A stretch of 5,171 bases of DNA, from contig PWYP01000108.1 of the NCBI GenBank assembly GCA_003567805.1, positions 1 through 5,171 on the forward strand, read 5' to 3'. Positions 1 through 5,171 of the stretch are shown one piece after another. The notes under the pieces are model-generated. The model was not told the DNA's origin, searched no databases, and saw nothing but the letters and a program-made list of their open reading frames with translations. The position numbers were made by a program, and so were the translations under genes. The stretch is from PVC group bacterium. GTDB lineage: Bacteria > Verrucomicrobiota > Kiritimatiellia > UBA8416. The first letter of the stretch is position 1. Every line of letters starts with the position of its first letter.

Positions 1-80
1 CCTTCCTGAAAGCTGTGTGCATTTAGTCCGACCATCACTAAGGTTAGTAAACTTATATAAAAAACACCTGCTCTAGTCAT
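1..80 (-). CDS. N-terminal fragment of a secreted or exported protein, running off the left edge
   Basis: Read on the minus strand from the ATG at 80-78, the frame is open to the window edge (26 complete codons). It begins MTRAGVFYISLLTLVMVGLN followed by AHSFQE. One basic residue, a run of about 14 hydrophobic residues and a small-residue site (LNA, then HS) give the shape of a Sec signal peptide with cleavage near residue 21. A strong ribosome site, AGAAGGG on the minus strand (about 87-93), sits 6 bases before the ATG, which supports a real start. The gene is transcribed divergently from ilvC. The mature protein lies outside the window, so no family can be named. The alternative is a chance short open frame, but the ribosome site plus the signal-like sequence make a gene more likely. 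Confidence 0.6.
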   Translation of the reverse strand, partial: MTRAGVFYISLLTLVMVGLNAHSFQE

Positions 81-187
81 TGTTTTCCCTTCTCTCAACT
101 CACCAAAGAACCTGCTTTTCCTTCAAACAAAAACGATCTTTGTAAGGTTAGATGTACACTTGATTTTCTATCTTTTGCTAACGTTTT

Positions 188-216
188 ATAATGCTCGTTT
201 ATACGTTTTAGGTCAA
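188..216 (-). promoter_or_regulatory. Weak candidate promoter for the left-edge leftward gene
   Basis: On the minus strand a -35-like TTGACC (positions 216-211, 5 of 6 to consensus) is followed after 17 bases by CATTAT (193-188, 4 of 6 to TATAAT). Transcription would start near 181 and leave a leader of about 100 bases before the ATG at 80. The spacing is ideal but the -10 is poor, so this is only a candidate. Confidence 0.3.
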
Positions 217-302
217 ACTCATAATTTCAGGTAGTTGTCATACCAGACTGCCGTTGACACCTCTTCTATTCAGTATCGTCCAAAAACCAGCATATTAACT
301 TA

Positions 303-330
303 TTGACGAATGAAATTCCTAAACTAGAAT
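303..330 (+). promoter_or_regulatory. Sigma-70-type promoter of ilvC
   Basis: TTGACG (303-308, 5 of 6 to TTGACA) and TAGAAT (325-330, 5 of 6 to TATAAT) are separated by 16 bases. The predicted transcript start is near 337, giving a leader of about 60 bases before the ilvC ATG. This is the best promoter match in the window and it points at the only gene downstream. Confidence 0.65.
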
Positions 331-337
331 GCACCAT

Positions 338-354
338 CTTGCTCGCTGAGCAGG
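338..354 (+). promoter_or_regulatory. Small hairpin at the start of the ilvC leader
   Basis: TGCTC (340-344) and GAGCA (348-352) pair around a 3-base loop, GCT. Outer C-G and T-G pairs extend the stem to 7 pairs. An alternative outer pairing joins CACC (332-335) to GGTG (353-356). It lies at the predicted transcription start, so it could be an operator, a 5' stabilising hairpin, or chance. Confidence 0.25.
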
Positions 355-381
355 TGTCACGTAATCAGAGTAATGAGTAAC

Positions 382-387
382 AGGAGG
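382..387 (+). promoter_or_regulatory. Ribosome binding site of ilvC
   Basis: A full AGGAGG consensus lies 11 bases before the ATG at 399. The spacing is slightly long, but no nearer in-frame start fits better, so it fixes the start at 399. Confidence 0.75.
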
Positions 388-398
388 ATCCGATAGCT

Positions 399-1499
399 AT
401 GGCCATAATCAATTTTGGTGGTGTGAAAGAAACGGTTGTGATGCGGAAAGAGTTTCCGATGAGCAAGGCGAGGCGGGTGCTAAAAAAAGAAGTGATTGCA
501 GTCATCGGTTATGGTGTTCAGGGGCCTGCTCAGGCATTAAACCTAAAAGACAATGGATTTAATGTAATCATTGGGCAATCCAAAGCATATAGGAAAGATT
601 GGAATCGCGCAGTTCGCGACGGATGGGTCCCCGGCAAAACGTTATTTGATATAGAAGAAGCAGCCCAGCGAGGTACCATCATTAAGCTACTCGTTACGGA
701 TGCTGCGCAGCGCGTGATTTGGCCTAAGATCAAGAAATGTTTAAATCCAGGTGATGCATTGTACTTCTCCCATGGCTTTTCGATCGTGTACAAAGATGAA
801 ACCAAGGTAATTCCACCTGCTGATATTGATGTTATTATGGTGGCCCCGAAAGGGTCGGGCACTTCTGTTCGCCGAAACTTTCTTAATGGTGCGGGAATTA
901 ACTCAAGTTACGCTGTGTTTCAAGATGCCACAGGGCAAGCAGAAGAACGATGCATAGCTATTGGCATCGGCATTGGATCCGGCTACTTGTTCCCCACTAC
1001 ATTCGAGGATGAAGTACATAGTGATTTAACCGGGGAGCGCGGCATTCTCATGGGGGCTTTAGCTGGCGTCATGGAGGCCCAATATGATGTTTTACGTAAA
1101 AATGGCCACAGCCCGAGCGAAGCATTTAACGAAACGGTTGAAGAGCTGACGCAAAGCTTAATTCGCCTTGTTGATGAAAATGGTATGGACTGGATGTTTG
1201 CAAATTGCTCGGCAACAGCACAGCGCGGTGCGCTAGACTGGCGGCCGAAGTTTAAAAAAGCAACCTTGCCTGTATTCAAGGAGCTCTACAAACGCGTTAA
1301 GGACGGCAGCGAAACGAAACGTGTAATCAACATGTGCGGTCGCAAAGACTACAAAGAACGCTTGGATAAAGAGTTAGCAGAACTAGGTAATTCCGAAATG
1401 TGGTTAGCTGGTAAAGCAGCGCGGAGCTTGAGACCGAAAGAGAAAGCAAAAGTTGTAACAAAAGCAACAAAAGGATTGCGTGGCCGCGGGAAAAATTAA
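399..1499 (+). CDS. ilvC: Ketol-acid reductoisomerase (NADP+)
   Basis: Cytoplasmic enzyme of valine, isoleucine and leucine synthesis. It isomerises and reduces 2-acetolactate (or 2-aceto-2-hydroxybutyrate) to the dihydroxy acid, using Mg2+ and NADPH. The N-terminal Rossmann domain has the dinucleotide motif GYGVQGPAQ (37-45). The following loop, SKAYRKDW (61-68), is rich in Ser/Lys/Arg, which suggests NADPH preference (inference). SHGF (124-127) and APKGSGT (149-155) are family landmarks. The helical C-terminal domain has SDLTGER (208-214; metal ligands D209 and E213), FNETVEEL (243-250; E245 and E249) and the substrate-site serine region NCSATAQRGA (269-278). At 366 residues it is the short form with an INFGG start that I associate with Bacteroidota and PVC bacteria. 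The last 20 or so residues are an unusual Lys/Arg-rich tail. It stands alone with its own promoter and terminator; no ilvBN, ilvD or leu gene is adjacent. Identity is near certain. Confidence 0.97.
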   Translation: MAIINFGGVKETVVMRKEFPMSKARRVLKKEVIAVIGYGVQGPAQALNLKDNGFNVIIGQSKAYRKDWNRAVRDGWVPGKTLFDIEEAAQRGTIIKLLVTDAAQRVIWPKIKKCLNPGDALYFSHGFSIVYKDETKVIPPADIDVIMVAPKGSGTSVRRNFLNGAGINSSYAVFQDATGQAEERCIAIGIGIGSGYLFPTTFEDEVHSDLTGERGILMGALAGVMEAQYDVLRKNGHSPSEAFNETVEELTQSLIRLVDENGMDWMFANCSATAQRGALDWRPKFKKATLPVFKELYKRVKDGSETKRVINMCGRKDYKERLDKELAELGNSEMWLAGKAARSLRPKEKAKVVTKATKGLRGRGKN

Positions 1500-1517
1500 A
1501 AGTTTTTTCAAAACATA

Positions 1518-1561
1518 CCGAAAAGGCGAGACTCCGAACGAGTCTCGCCTTTTCGGTTTTT
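1518..1561. terminator. Rho-independent terminator, probably bidirectional, between convergent genes
   Basis: A perfect 17-base-pair stem (1518-1534 with 1540-1556) encloses a 5-base loop, CGAAC. It is followed on the plus strand by a T-run at 1557-1561. It begins 18 bases after the ilvC stop and ends 3 bases before the stop codon of the leftward methyltransferase gene (1562-1560), so one hairpin can serve both. In the leftward direction the trailing sequence is TATGTTTTG, a weaker U-tract, so termination is probably stronger for ilvC. Confidence 0.93.
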
Positions 1562-2744
1562 ATGACTTTTTTCTGAACAGGACGACGGTTTCAAAATGCG
1601 CGGTGCGGGGAAACATATCTACAAGTTGTATGTCATGTATATCATATTTGGCACGTAATACTTTGCTATCACGGGCCAACGTGTCGGCAGCACATGAAAC
1701 ATATAACAAGCACTGCGGACCAGCGTTGCCTGCAAGATGAGAAAGCACCCTAGGATCAAGACCACGACGAGGCGGATCGACTACAACAAGAGTTTTCTTT
1801 TCGTCTACCTTACTTTGCGCCTGCGGATATACTTTGCCAGCATCGCCCTGCATAAATACGACCTTTTTTGACACATGCTGTTGCGCATTCGTTTCGGATG
1901 CCCGCACGCTTTCCTGATCTAATTCAATACCCAACACATGGTCAAATCGATTTGCCATGCTAAGGGTAAAAAAACCTGCCCCACAGTATAAATCTATGAC
2001 ATAGCATATGTCGCTACATTGGCTTGTCATTTCCATCGCCGTCTCCAGTAATAGTGGAGCGGCAAAAGGGTTGACTTGCCAAAAACCGCTTATGGGAACC
2101 CTCAACCTCGTTTCGTTAACCGTTTCTGTCAAAATTTGTCGCGGAACATCATGATTAACCCAAGACTGCACACCATCCAATTCTGTCCAACGAAAAGTCA
2201 CATGATCCCCTTTTTTCAAACTTCTCCGGTCCAAACTGTGGAATTCTCTGATTGCAGCGCGAATCGGCTCAACGGCCAAAGGACAATCTTGTATTGGCAA
2301 AACCGTTTTATTGTCGTGTGCCAAATAACCCATATTACCGCACCCGTCAGCATGTAGCACAATCTTGTTTCGGTATGAAAGAGTCCTAGGAGAAGCGATC
2401 GTCGTGATTTCCGGAACGGTAGATAATCCCCCTATGCGGAGCAGGAGATCCGACAACTGTTTGTGTTTCCATTTCAGCTCTTCATTGTATTGCAGATGTT
2501 GGTACATGCATCCCGGACACTCTTCTGCAATGGGACACGATGGTTCGCAACGATGCTCTGACGGCGTGGATAAAGAGATAAGCTTGCCTCGTGCAAACCT
2601 TTTTTTATTCTCAGTTATGGCAATATGAACCTCTTCACCTGGAATCACCTTGGGAACAAAGACAACCTTGCCATCTACATGCCCAACGCCATCCCCTCCA
2701 TATGCCAGATCAGTAATGCATAGCAGTTTGTCAGTATCTTCCAT
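1560..2744 (-). CDS. rlmD: 23S rRNA (uracil-5-)-methyltransferase, RlmD/RumA type, with [4Fe-4S] cysteines
   Basis: SAM-dependent enzyme that methylates C5 of a uridine in ribosomal RNA, 394 residues in the cytoplasm. A TRAM-like RNA-binding domain covers about 5-60 (AYGGDGVGHVDGKVVFVPKV). The iron-sulfur cysteines are C70, C76 and C79 (C-x5-C-x2-C) plus C154, the RumA pattern that TrmA lacks. The methyltransferase domain has GFWQVNP (220-226), the SAM-binding motif DLYCGAGFFTL (251-261), DPPRRGLDP (323-331), the nucleophile C351 in YVSCAADTLARD, and the base E385 in HFETVVLF. The start at 2744 was chosen because AAGGA lies 9 bases upstream and the protein then begins at the TRAM domain; the frame stays open to an ATG at 2948, but those 68 residues have no family match. 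The exact uridine (U1939 for RlmD, or U747 and U1939 for RlmCD) cannot be told from sequence alone. The usual SCNP after the nucleophile is SCAA here. Confidence 0.93.
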   Translation of the reverse strand: MEDTDKLLCITDLAYGGDGVGHVDGKVVFVPKVIPGEEVHIAITENKKRFARGKLISLSTPSEHRCEPSCPIAEECPGCMYQHLQYNEELKWKHKQLSDLLLRIGGLSTVPEITTIASPRTLSYRNKIVLHADGCGNMGYLAHDNKTVLPIQDCPLAVEPIRAAIREFHSLDRRSLKKGDHVTFRWTELDGVQSWVNHDVPRQILTETVNETRLRVPISGFWQVNPFAAPLLLETAMEMTSQCSDICYVIDLYCGAGFFTLSMANRFDHVLGIELDQESVRASETNAQQHVSKKVVFMQGDAGKVYPQAQSKVDEKKTLVVVDPPRRGLDPRVLSHLAGNAGPQCLLYVSCAADTLARDSKVLRAKYDIHDIQLVDMFPRTAHFETVVLFRKKS

Positions 2745-2952
2745 CTCAAAAATCCTTATGAAAAATGATATTGTTCTATGAAGCGGATAAAAACAAATGC
2801 ACCCTATGCCGTAATAATACGAAAAGCAACCGCAACCGTCTGGTGTTACTTTTATCGGCCAATCAGTAATCGAGAGAATATCTGCAATTGAATCAGGATT
2901 GACACGGGATTCTGACTCCATTTGAATGGCGGGGAAGGGAGTGGGCACACAA
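2745..2952. other. Divergent intergenic region between the methyltransferase gene and the envelope gene pair
   Basis: This region feeds two divergent genes. Rightward it carries a good -35 and a fair -10 (2899-2927). Leftward it carries the AAGGA ribosome site for the methyltransferase (minus strand, about 2754-2758). A TATTAT on the minus strand (about 2814-2819) is a possible -10 for that gene, but it has no convincing -35. The methyltransferase frame remains open through most of this region; I judge that to be chance. Confidence 0.55.
2899..2927 (+). promoter_or_regulatory. Candidate promoter of the envelope gene pair
   Basis: A perfect TTGACA (2899-2904) is followed after 17 bases by TTGAAT (2922-2927, 4 of 6 to TATAAT). 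Transcription would start near 2934, downstream of the ATG at 2926 and just at the purine-rich ribosome site. This argues that translation begins at the ATG at 2953, not at 2926. Confidence 0.45.
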
Positions 2953-3369
2953 ATGAAAAAAAGAAAAAAGCTTATAGCCCCTTATTTCATTACGGCAGTC
3001 ATGATATTTTTATTACTTCTCATTGGCGTGTTGGCGTATATACTTTTTGACGCTCTCGCGCAGCGCTCTGTGCGCAGCGAACCATTTGTATCAATCAGTA
3101 CCGGTGTTGTTCAACGCGTTAGTCTGCACCCTCCGCAATTACACGAAAGCATTGTTCTCGACATGGAAGAGTCGGAGCAAGTTGGACATGGGATTGGCAC
3201 CATGCGACGGTTTGCAGCTGCACCAGCGATCTGCATTCACTATGGTGATACAATCACCAGTCGTACCGCATGGCGCAATCCATTAGAGTTTAGTGCTACT
3301 CTTTCTTCAGATCGTGTCGTGGTGCAGATCGTGTCACCCCCAGAGAATGGTGAGGAAGAGTCCCCATGA
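2953..3369 (+). CDS. Small single-pass membrane protein of unknown function
   Basis: I do not recognise this 138-residue protein. It begins MKKRKK, followed by a strongly hydrophobic stretch at about 7-32 (APYFITAVMIFLLLLIGVLA), which should be a membrane anchor with the basic end in the cytoplasm. There is no obvious cleavage site straight after, although LAQ at 35-37 is conceivable. The rest (about 38-138) would lie outside the membrane; it is mixed polar with beta-prone stretches and ends in an acidic ENGEEESP. One cysteine (C94) is present. The start at 2953 is preferred over the in-frame ATG at 2926 because GAAGGGAG (2934-2941) lies 11 bases upstream and the predicted promoter would exclude 2926. 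Its stop overlaps the next start (ATGA), so the two are probably one operon with coupled translation. A role in anchoring or exporting the neighbour is a guess. Confidence 0.75.
   Translation: MKKRKKLIAPYFITAVMIFLLLLIGVLAYILFDALAQRSVRSEPFVSISTGVVQRVSLHPPQLHESIVLDMEESEQVGHGIGTMRRFAAAPAICIHYGDTITSRTAWRNPLEFSATLSSDRVVVQIVSPPENGEEESP
3352..3358 (+). promoter_or_regulatory. Ribosome binding site for the FGE-like protein gene
   Basis: GAGGAAG inside the end of the upstream gene ends 7 bases before the ATG at 3366. Together with the ATGA overlap at 3366-3369 it decides the start of the downstream gene, and it allows both fresh initiation and translational coupling. Confidence 0.65.
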
Positions 3370-5171
3370 AAACAATATTCAGGCATCTTTTTATAAAGCG
3401 AAGATCACTCTTGCACTGTATCATCACAAGTTGCCTGATATATGGTTTGGCTATTCCATCCATGCTTGCGGCATACCCACAAGTGGAAATCCTATTGGTT
3501 GGAGCGACGTCTGGCGCCGAGACAGCCCAAAAAATCGACCCACAACCCAATAGCCTTTTTTTTCGGGGGGAGGATCGATATTTTCTCGATGCTCACGATG
3601 ATGATAGTGTAAGTGCATCATCGGCATTTCGGAATGTATACCCAGGCGTTTCCCTTGCTCATTTTGTGGATGATCACCATATCGAGTTTGCCTTTGCTAT
3701 CAAACAGGGTGCCGACCCTTCTCTCATCCGATTTATACTAGAGGGTGTAAAGCGAGACAGCGTCACTTCGGGGGGGCATGTCATTTACCGTGGCGAAGGC
3801 TTAGAGGTATATCAACATGCACCTGTGATCCGGCGCATAGAAACCGACGGAGCAACCCGCGTATTTTCTGCCCAATACACAACGCTGAGCGAAACAGAAA
3901 CGCTAATTTCGTCACCTTCTTTAAATCAAACCGATTTAGATGAATTTAACGATACACTTTTTAATGTCGTTCCTGGCGATGTAGGCGTAGACGGGCCCGA
4001 TTATGATTTTTACATGTCTCGCTTTGAGACAACAAACCGCCAATGGGTACGCTTCTTAAATAGTGCCCAACAAAATCCAAACAACGCTTTAGGGGAAAAC
4101 CTGTTTTTTGATAAAGACGGTAACGTATGGTTCCATCCCGATATGGTTGTAGGTCGAGATGAAATTTTTCAGATTGATCCAAATGTAATTCGTTATACTC
4201 CTGATCGTTTACGAGGAGACCGTTACCGCCTAATCTCGGATGAGCGAGGCAGTAATCTACACGCAGATCTTCCCGTAACAGGGGTTTCTTGGTTCGGGGC
4301 GTTGAAGTATTGCAACTGGTTAACGGTTCATACGGGACGGGGATTGGATCAACGTGCATATCATGAAGGCACAAACCAACTAGATTGGGCTCCCATAACA
4401 GCTACAAACTGGCATGAGGGTGTATTTTCTGCCTCGGAGAGGCAAGCTTGGACTGAAATGCAGGGCTTTCGTCTGCCTATGTTCTTAATGACCGATCCGT
4501 CATCTGATCGCCGCAATCAAACATTCAATGAATTTTTTAAAGCTGCTGCCTGGAATGGCCAAACCAATACGTTATACGGTTTCGGACGCAGCACTTTCGC
4601 GACAAATGACGCTGTGGTATTGGACGTTTTGATGCGACATGATATTGAGCAGTTGATGCCCGTTGGTTTTTTTGATGGCATCAACCGGCTGCCAGCTGGG
4701 CGTACGTTACGAAACGAGAACGGTTTTGGCATTCATGATTTGACGGGAAATGTAAGTGAATGGCTCAATGACTTTGGAAGTCATGGAGAGCCTGGCATGC
4801 GGTTTGTCGCAGGCGGATCTTTCCAGGATCCTATACGCCCAGTTGCTGAAGCAAAGAAAATATCCCCGAGTACAAGTAGTGCTGCTGGAGGGTTTCGTCC
4901 TGTAACGACCTATATGCCGGAAGCTACCACCTTCATTAACGTTTTATTCTGCTTTCACACCACTAACGATGTGCCTCATGCCCTACGTGAAAAATATAGG
5001 ATACCTGCTCCGGGAATCCCATTGGACCCCATCGCGGAGTCCCCTGGTTTTATCCCTGATCCAGAAAGGATTCTACCCGAGGTTGGCATCGAATCGCCAC
5101 CTGATATAGATCGAATCCCTGATGATTTGATTGATGAGTCCGATCTGCCCGATATGCCTGGTGCTTTGATC
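3366..5171 (+). CDS. Secreted SBBP-N-domain-like plus FGE-sulfatase (SUMF1-like) protein, open at the right edge
   Basis: 602 codons are open with no stop in the window. The basic start MKTIFRHLFIKRR, a hydrophobic stretch (14-35) and a small-residue site near LAAYPQ (34-39) form a signal peptide, so the protein is exported. Residues about 84-174 (VYPGVSLAHF, IEFAFAIKQGADPSLIRF, EGVKR, HAPVIRRIETDGATRVFSAQY) resemble the N-terminal DUF7948-like domain of SBBP-repeat proteins. Residues about 214-513 form an FGE-sulfatase domain: MSRFETTNRQWVRFLN (217-232), PVTGVSWFGALKYCNWLT (303-320), GFRLP (367-371), NENGFGIHDLTGNVSEW (450-466), RFVAGGSF (479-486) and GGFRPV (508-513). The cysteine pair of true formylglycine-generating enzymes, expected after the GGS segment, is absent, so that oxidation is unlikely; a binding or structural role is inferred. 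A Pro/Asp-rich tail fills 546-602. It overlaps the small membrane protein gene by 4 bases. FGE-fold membership is secure; the N-domain match is moderate; the function is unknown. Confidence 0.88.
   Translation, partial: MKTIFRHLFIKRRSLLHCIITSCLIYGLAIPSMLAAYPQVEILLVGATSGAETAQKIDPQPNSLFFRGEDRYFLDAHDDDSVSASSAFRNVYPGVSLAHFVDDHHIEFAFAIKQGADPSLIRFILEGVKRDSVTSGGHVIYRGEGLEVYQHAPVIRRIETDGATRVFSAQYTTLSETETLISSPSLNQTDLDEFNDTLFNVVPGDVGVDGPDYDFYMSRFETTNRQWVRFLNSAQQNPNNALGENLFFDKDGNVWFHPDMVVGRDEIFQIDPNVIRYTPDRLRGDRYRLISDERGSNLHADLPVTGVSWFGALKYCNWLTVHTGRGLDQRAYHEGTNQLDWAPITATNWHEGVFSASERQAWTEMQGFRLPMFLMTDPSSDRRNQTFNEFFKAAAWNGQTNTLYGFGRSTFATNDAVVLDVLMRHDIEQLMPVGFFDGINRLPAGRTLRNENGFGIHDLTGNVSEWLNDFGSHGEPGMRFVAGGSFQDPIRPVAEAKKISPSTSSAAGGFRPVTTYMPEATTFINVLFCFHTTNDVPHALREKYRIPAPGIPLDPIAESPGFIPDPERILPEVGIESPPDIDRIPDDLIDESDLPDMPGALI

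Larger units (their letters stand above)
81..398. other. Divergent intergenic region between the left-edge gene and ilvC
   Basis: This A/T-rich stretch separates two divergent genes. I found no open frame worth calling: the ATGs on the plus strand (152, 191, 310, 330 and 373) run into stops within a few codons. It holds the ilvC promoter (303-330), a weaker candidate promoter for the leftward gene (188-216), a short hairpin at the predicted ilvC transcript start (338-354) and a loose inverted repeat, TGTCA at 236-240 with TGACA at 255-259. Three copies of CGTTT(T)A-like sequence occur at 182-210. I see no leader peptide rich in Leu, Ile or Val codons and no T-box-like layout, so classical attenuation of ilvC is not evident. 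Confidence 0.7.

Noticed and set aside
187..192. Perfect TATAAT on the plus strand
   Set aside because: The only -35-like sequence upstream (TTGATT at 160-165) is 21 bases away, too far; more likely part of the A/T-rich background.
182..210. Three CGTTT(T)A-like copies as an iteron or operator array
   Set aside because: They are short, unevenly spaced and A/T-rich; not distinguishable from chance.
254..259. Perfect TTGACA upstream of ilvC as a second promoter
   Set aside because: No acceptable -10 lies 15-19 bases downstream; the 303-330 pair is clearly better.
530..1279. Two minus-strand open frames inside ilvC (530-862 and 983-1279)
   Set aside because: Both are antisense shadows of a strongly conserved enzyme, with no recognisable product.
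1480..1740. Plus-strand open frame of 86 codons across the terminator
   Set aside because: It runs through the perfect terminator hairpin, overlaps the end of ilvC and lies antisense to the well-supported methyltransferase; the protein shows no family features.
2076..2628. Two plus-strand open frames inside the methyltransferase gene (2076-2357 and 2365-2628)
   Set aside because: Antisense to conserved catalytic and cluster-binding regions; no domain resemblance.
2926..2928. ATG at 2926 as the start of the small membrane protein
   Set aside because: It lacks a ribosome site and overlaps the predicted -10 of the promoter; the ATG at 2953 has GAAGGGAG upstream and gives a typical basic MKKRKK start.
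3423..3434. Lipoprotein signal (ITSC, residues 20-23) in the FGE-like protein
   Set aside because: The hydrophobic run continues past the cysteine (LIYGLAIPSMLAA), which fits an ordinary signal peptide cut near residue 35 better than lipidation at C23.
3023..3553. Open frames at 3023-3286 (+), 3293-3553 (+) and 3296-3550 (-)
   Set aside because: They overlap the coupled gene pair in other frames. The real downstream frame starts at 3366 with a ribosome site, a signal peptide and recognisable domains.
3961..4732. Minus-strand open frames at 3961-4374 and 4517-4732
   Set aside because: Both lie antisense to the FGE domain landmarks; products are unrecognisable.

Overview
The window looks like a bacterial chromosome segment with a moderate base composition and ordinary Shine-Dalgarno sites. 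Two things suggest a PVC-type or Bacteroidota-like bacterium, for example Lentisphaerota, Kiritimatiellota or Verrucomicrobiota. One is a short (366-residue) ketol-acid reductoisomerase of the form that starts with a 'INFGG' segment. The other is a large secreted protein with a sulfatase-modifying-factor (FGE-like) domain of the style that PVC bacteria carry in many copies. This assignment is an inference from remembered family features, not a database result.

Layout from left to right. Positions 1-80 hold the start of a leftward gene that runs off the left edge; it has a strong ribosome site and a signal-peptide-like N-terminus. Positions 81-398 are a divergent intergenic region with a good sigma-70-type promoter (303-330) for the rightward gene. 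Positions 399-1499 encode IlvC, the second enzyme of branched-chain amino acid synthesis. A perfect 17-bp hairpin at 1518-1556 separates it from the convergent leftward gene at 1560-2744, an RlmD/RumA-type rRNA uracil-5 methyltransferase with iron-sulfur cysteines. A second divergent region (2745-2952) leads into a rightward pair. The first member (2953-3369) is a small protein with one membrane segment that I do not recognise. The second (3366 to the right edge, ATGA overlap) is at least 602 residues long and has no stop codon in the window.

The right-edge protein is the most interesting item. It has a signal peptide, then a domain resembling the N-terminal region of SBBP-repeat proteins (DUF7948-like), then a degenerate FGE-sulfatase (SUMF1-like) domain without the catalytic cysteine pair, then a proline- and aspartate-rich tail. 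Its overlap with the membrane-anchored small protein suggests the two are made together and act at the cell envelope. The function is unknown. IlvC and the methyltransferase are housekeeping genes and appear unrelated to the envelope pair, apart from the shared terminator between them. I saw no RNA genes, insertion sequences, CRISPR arrays or attachment sites.
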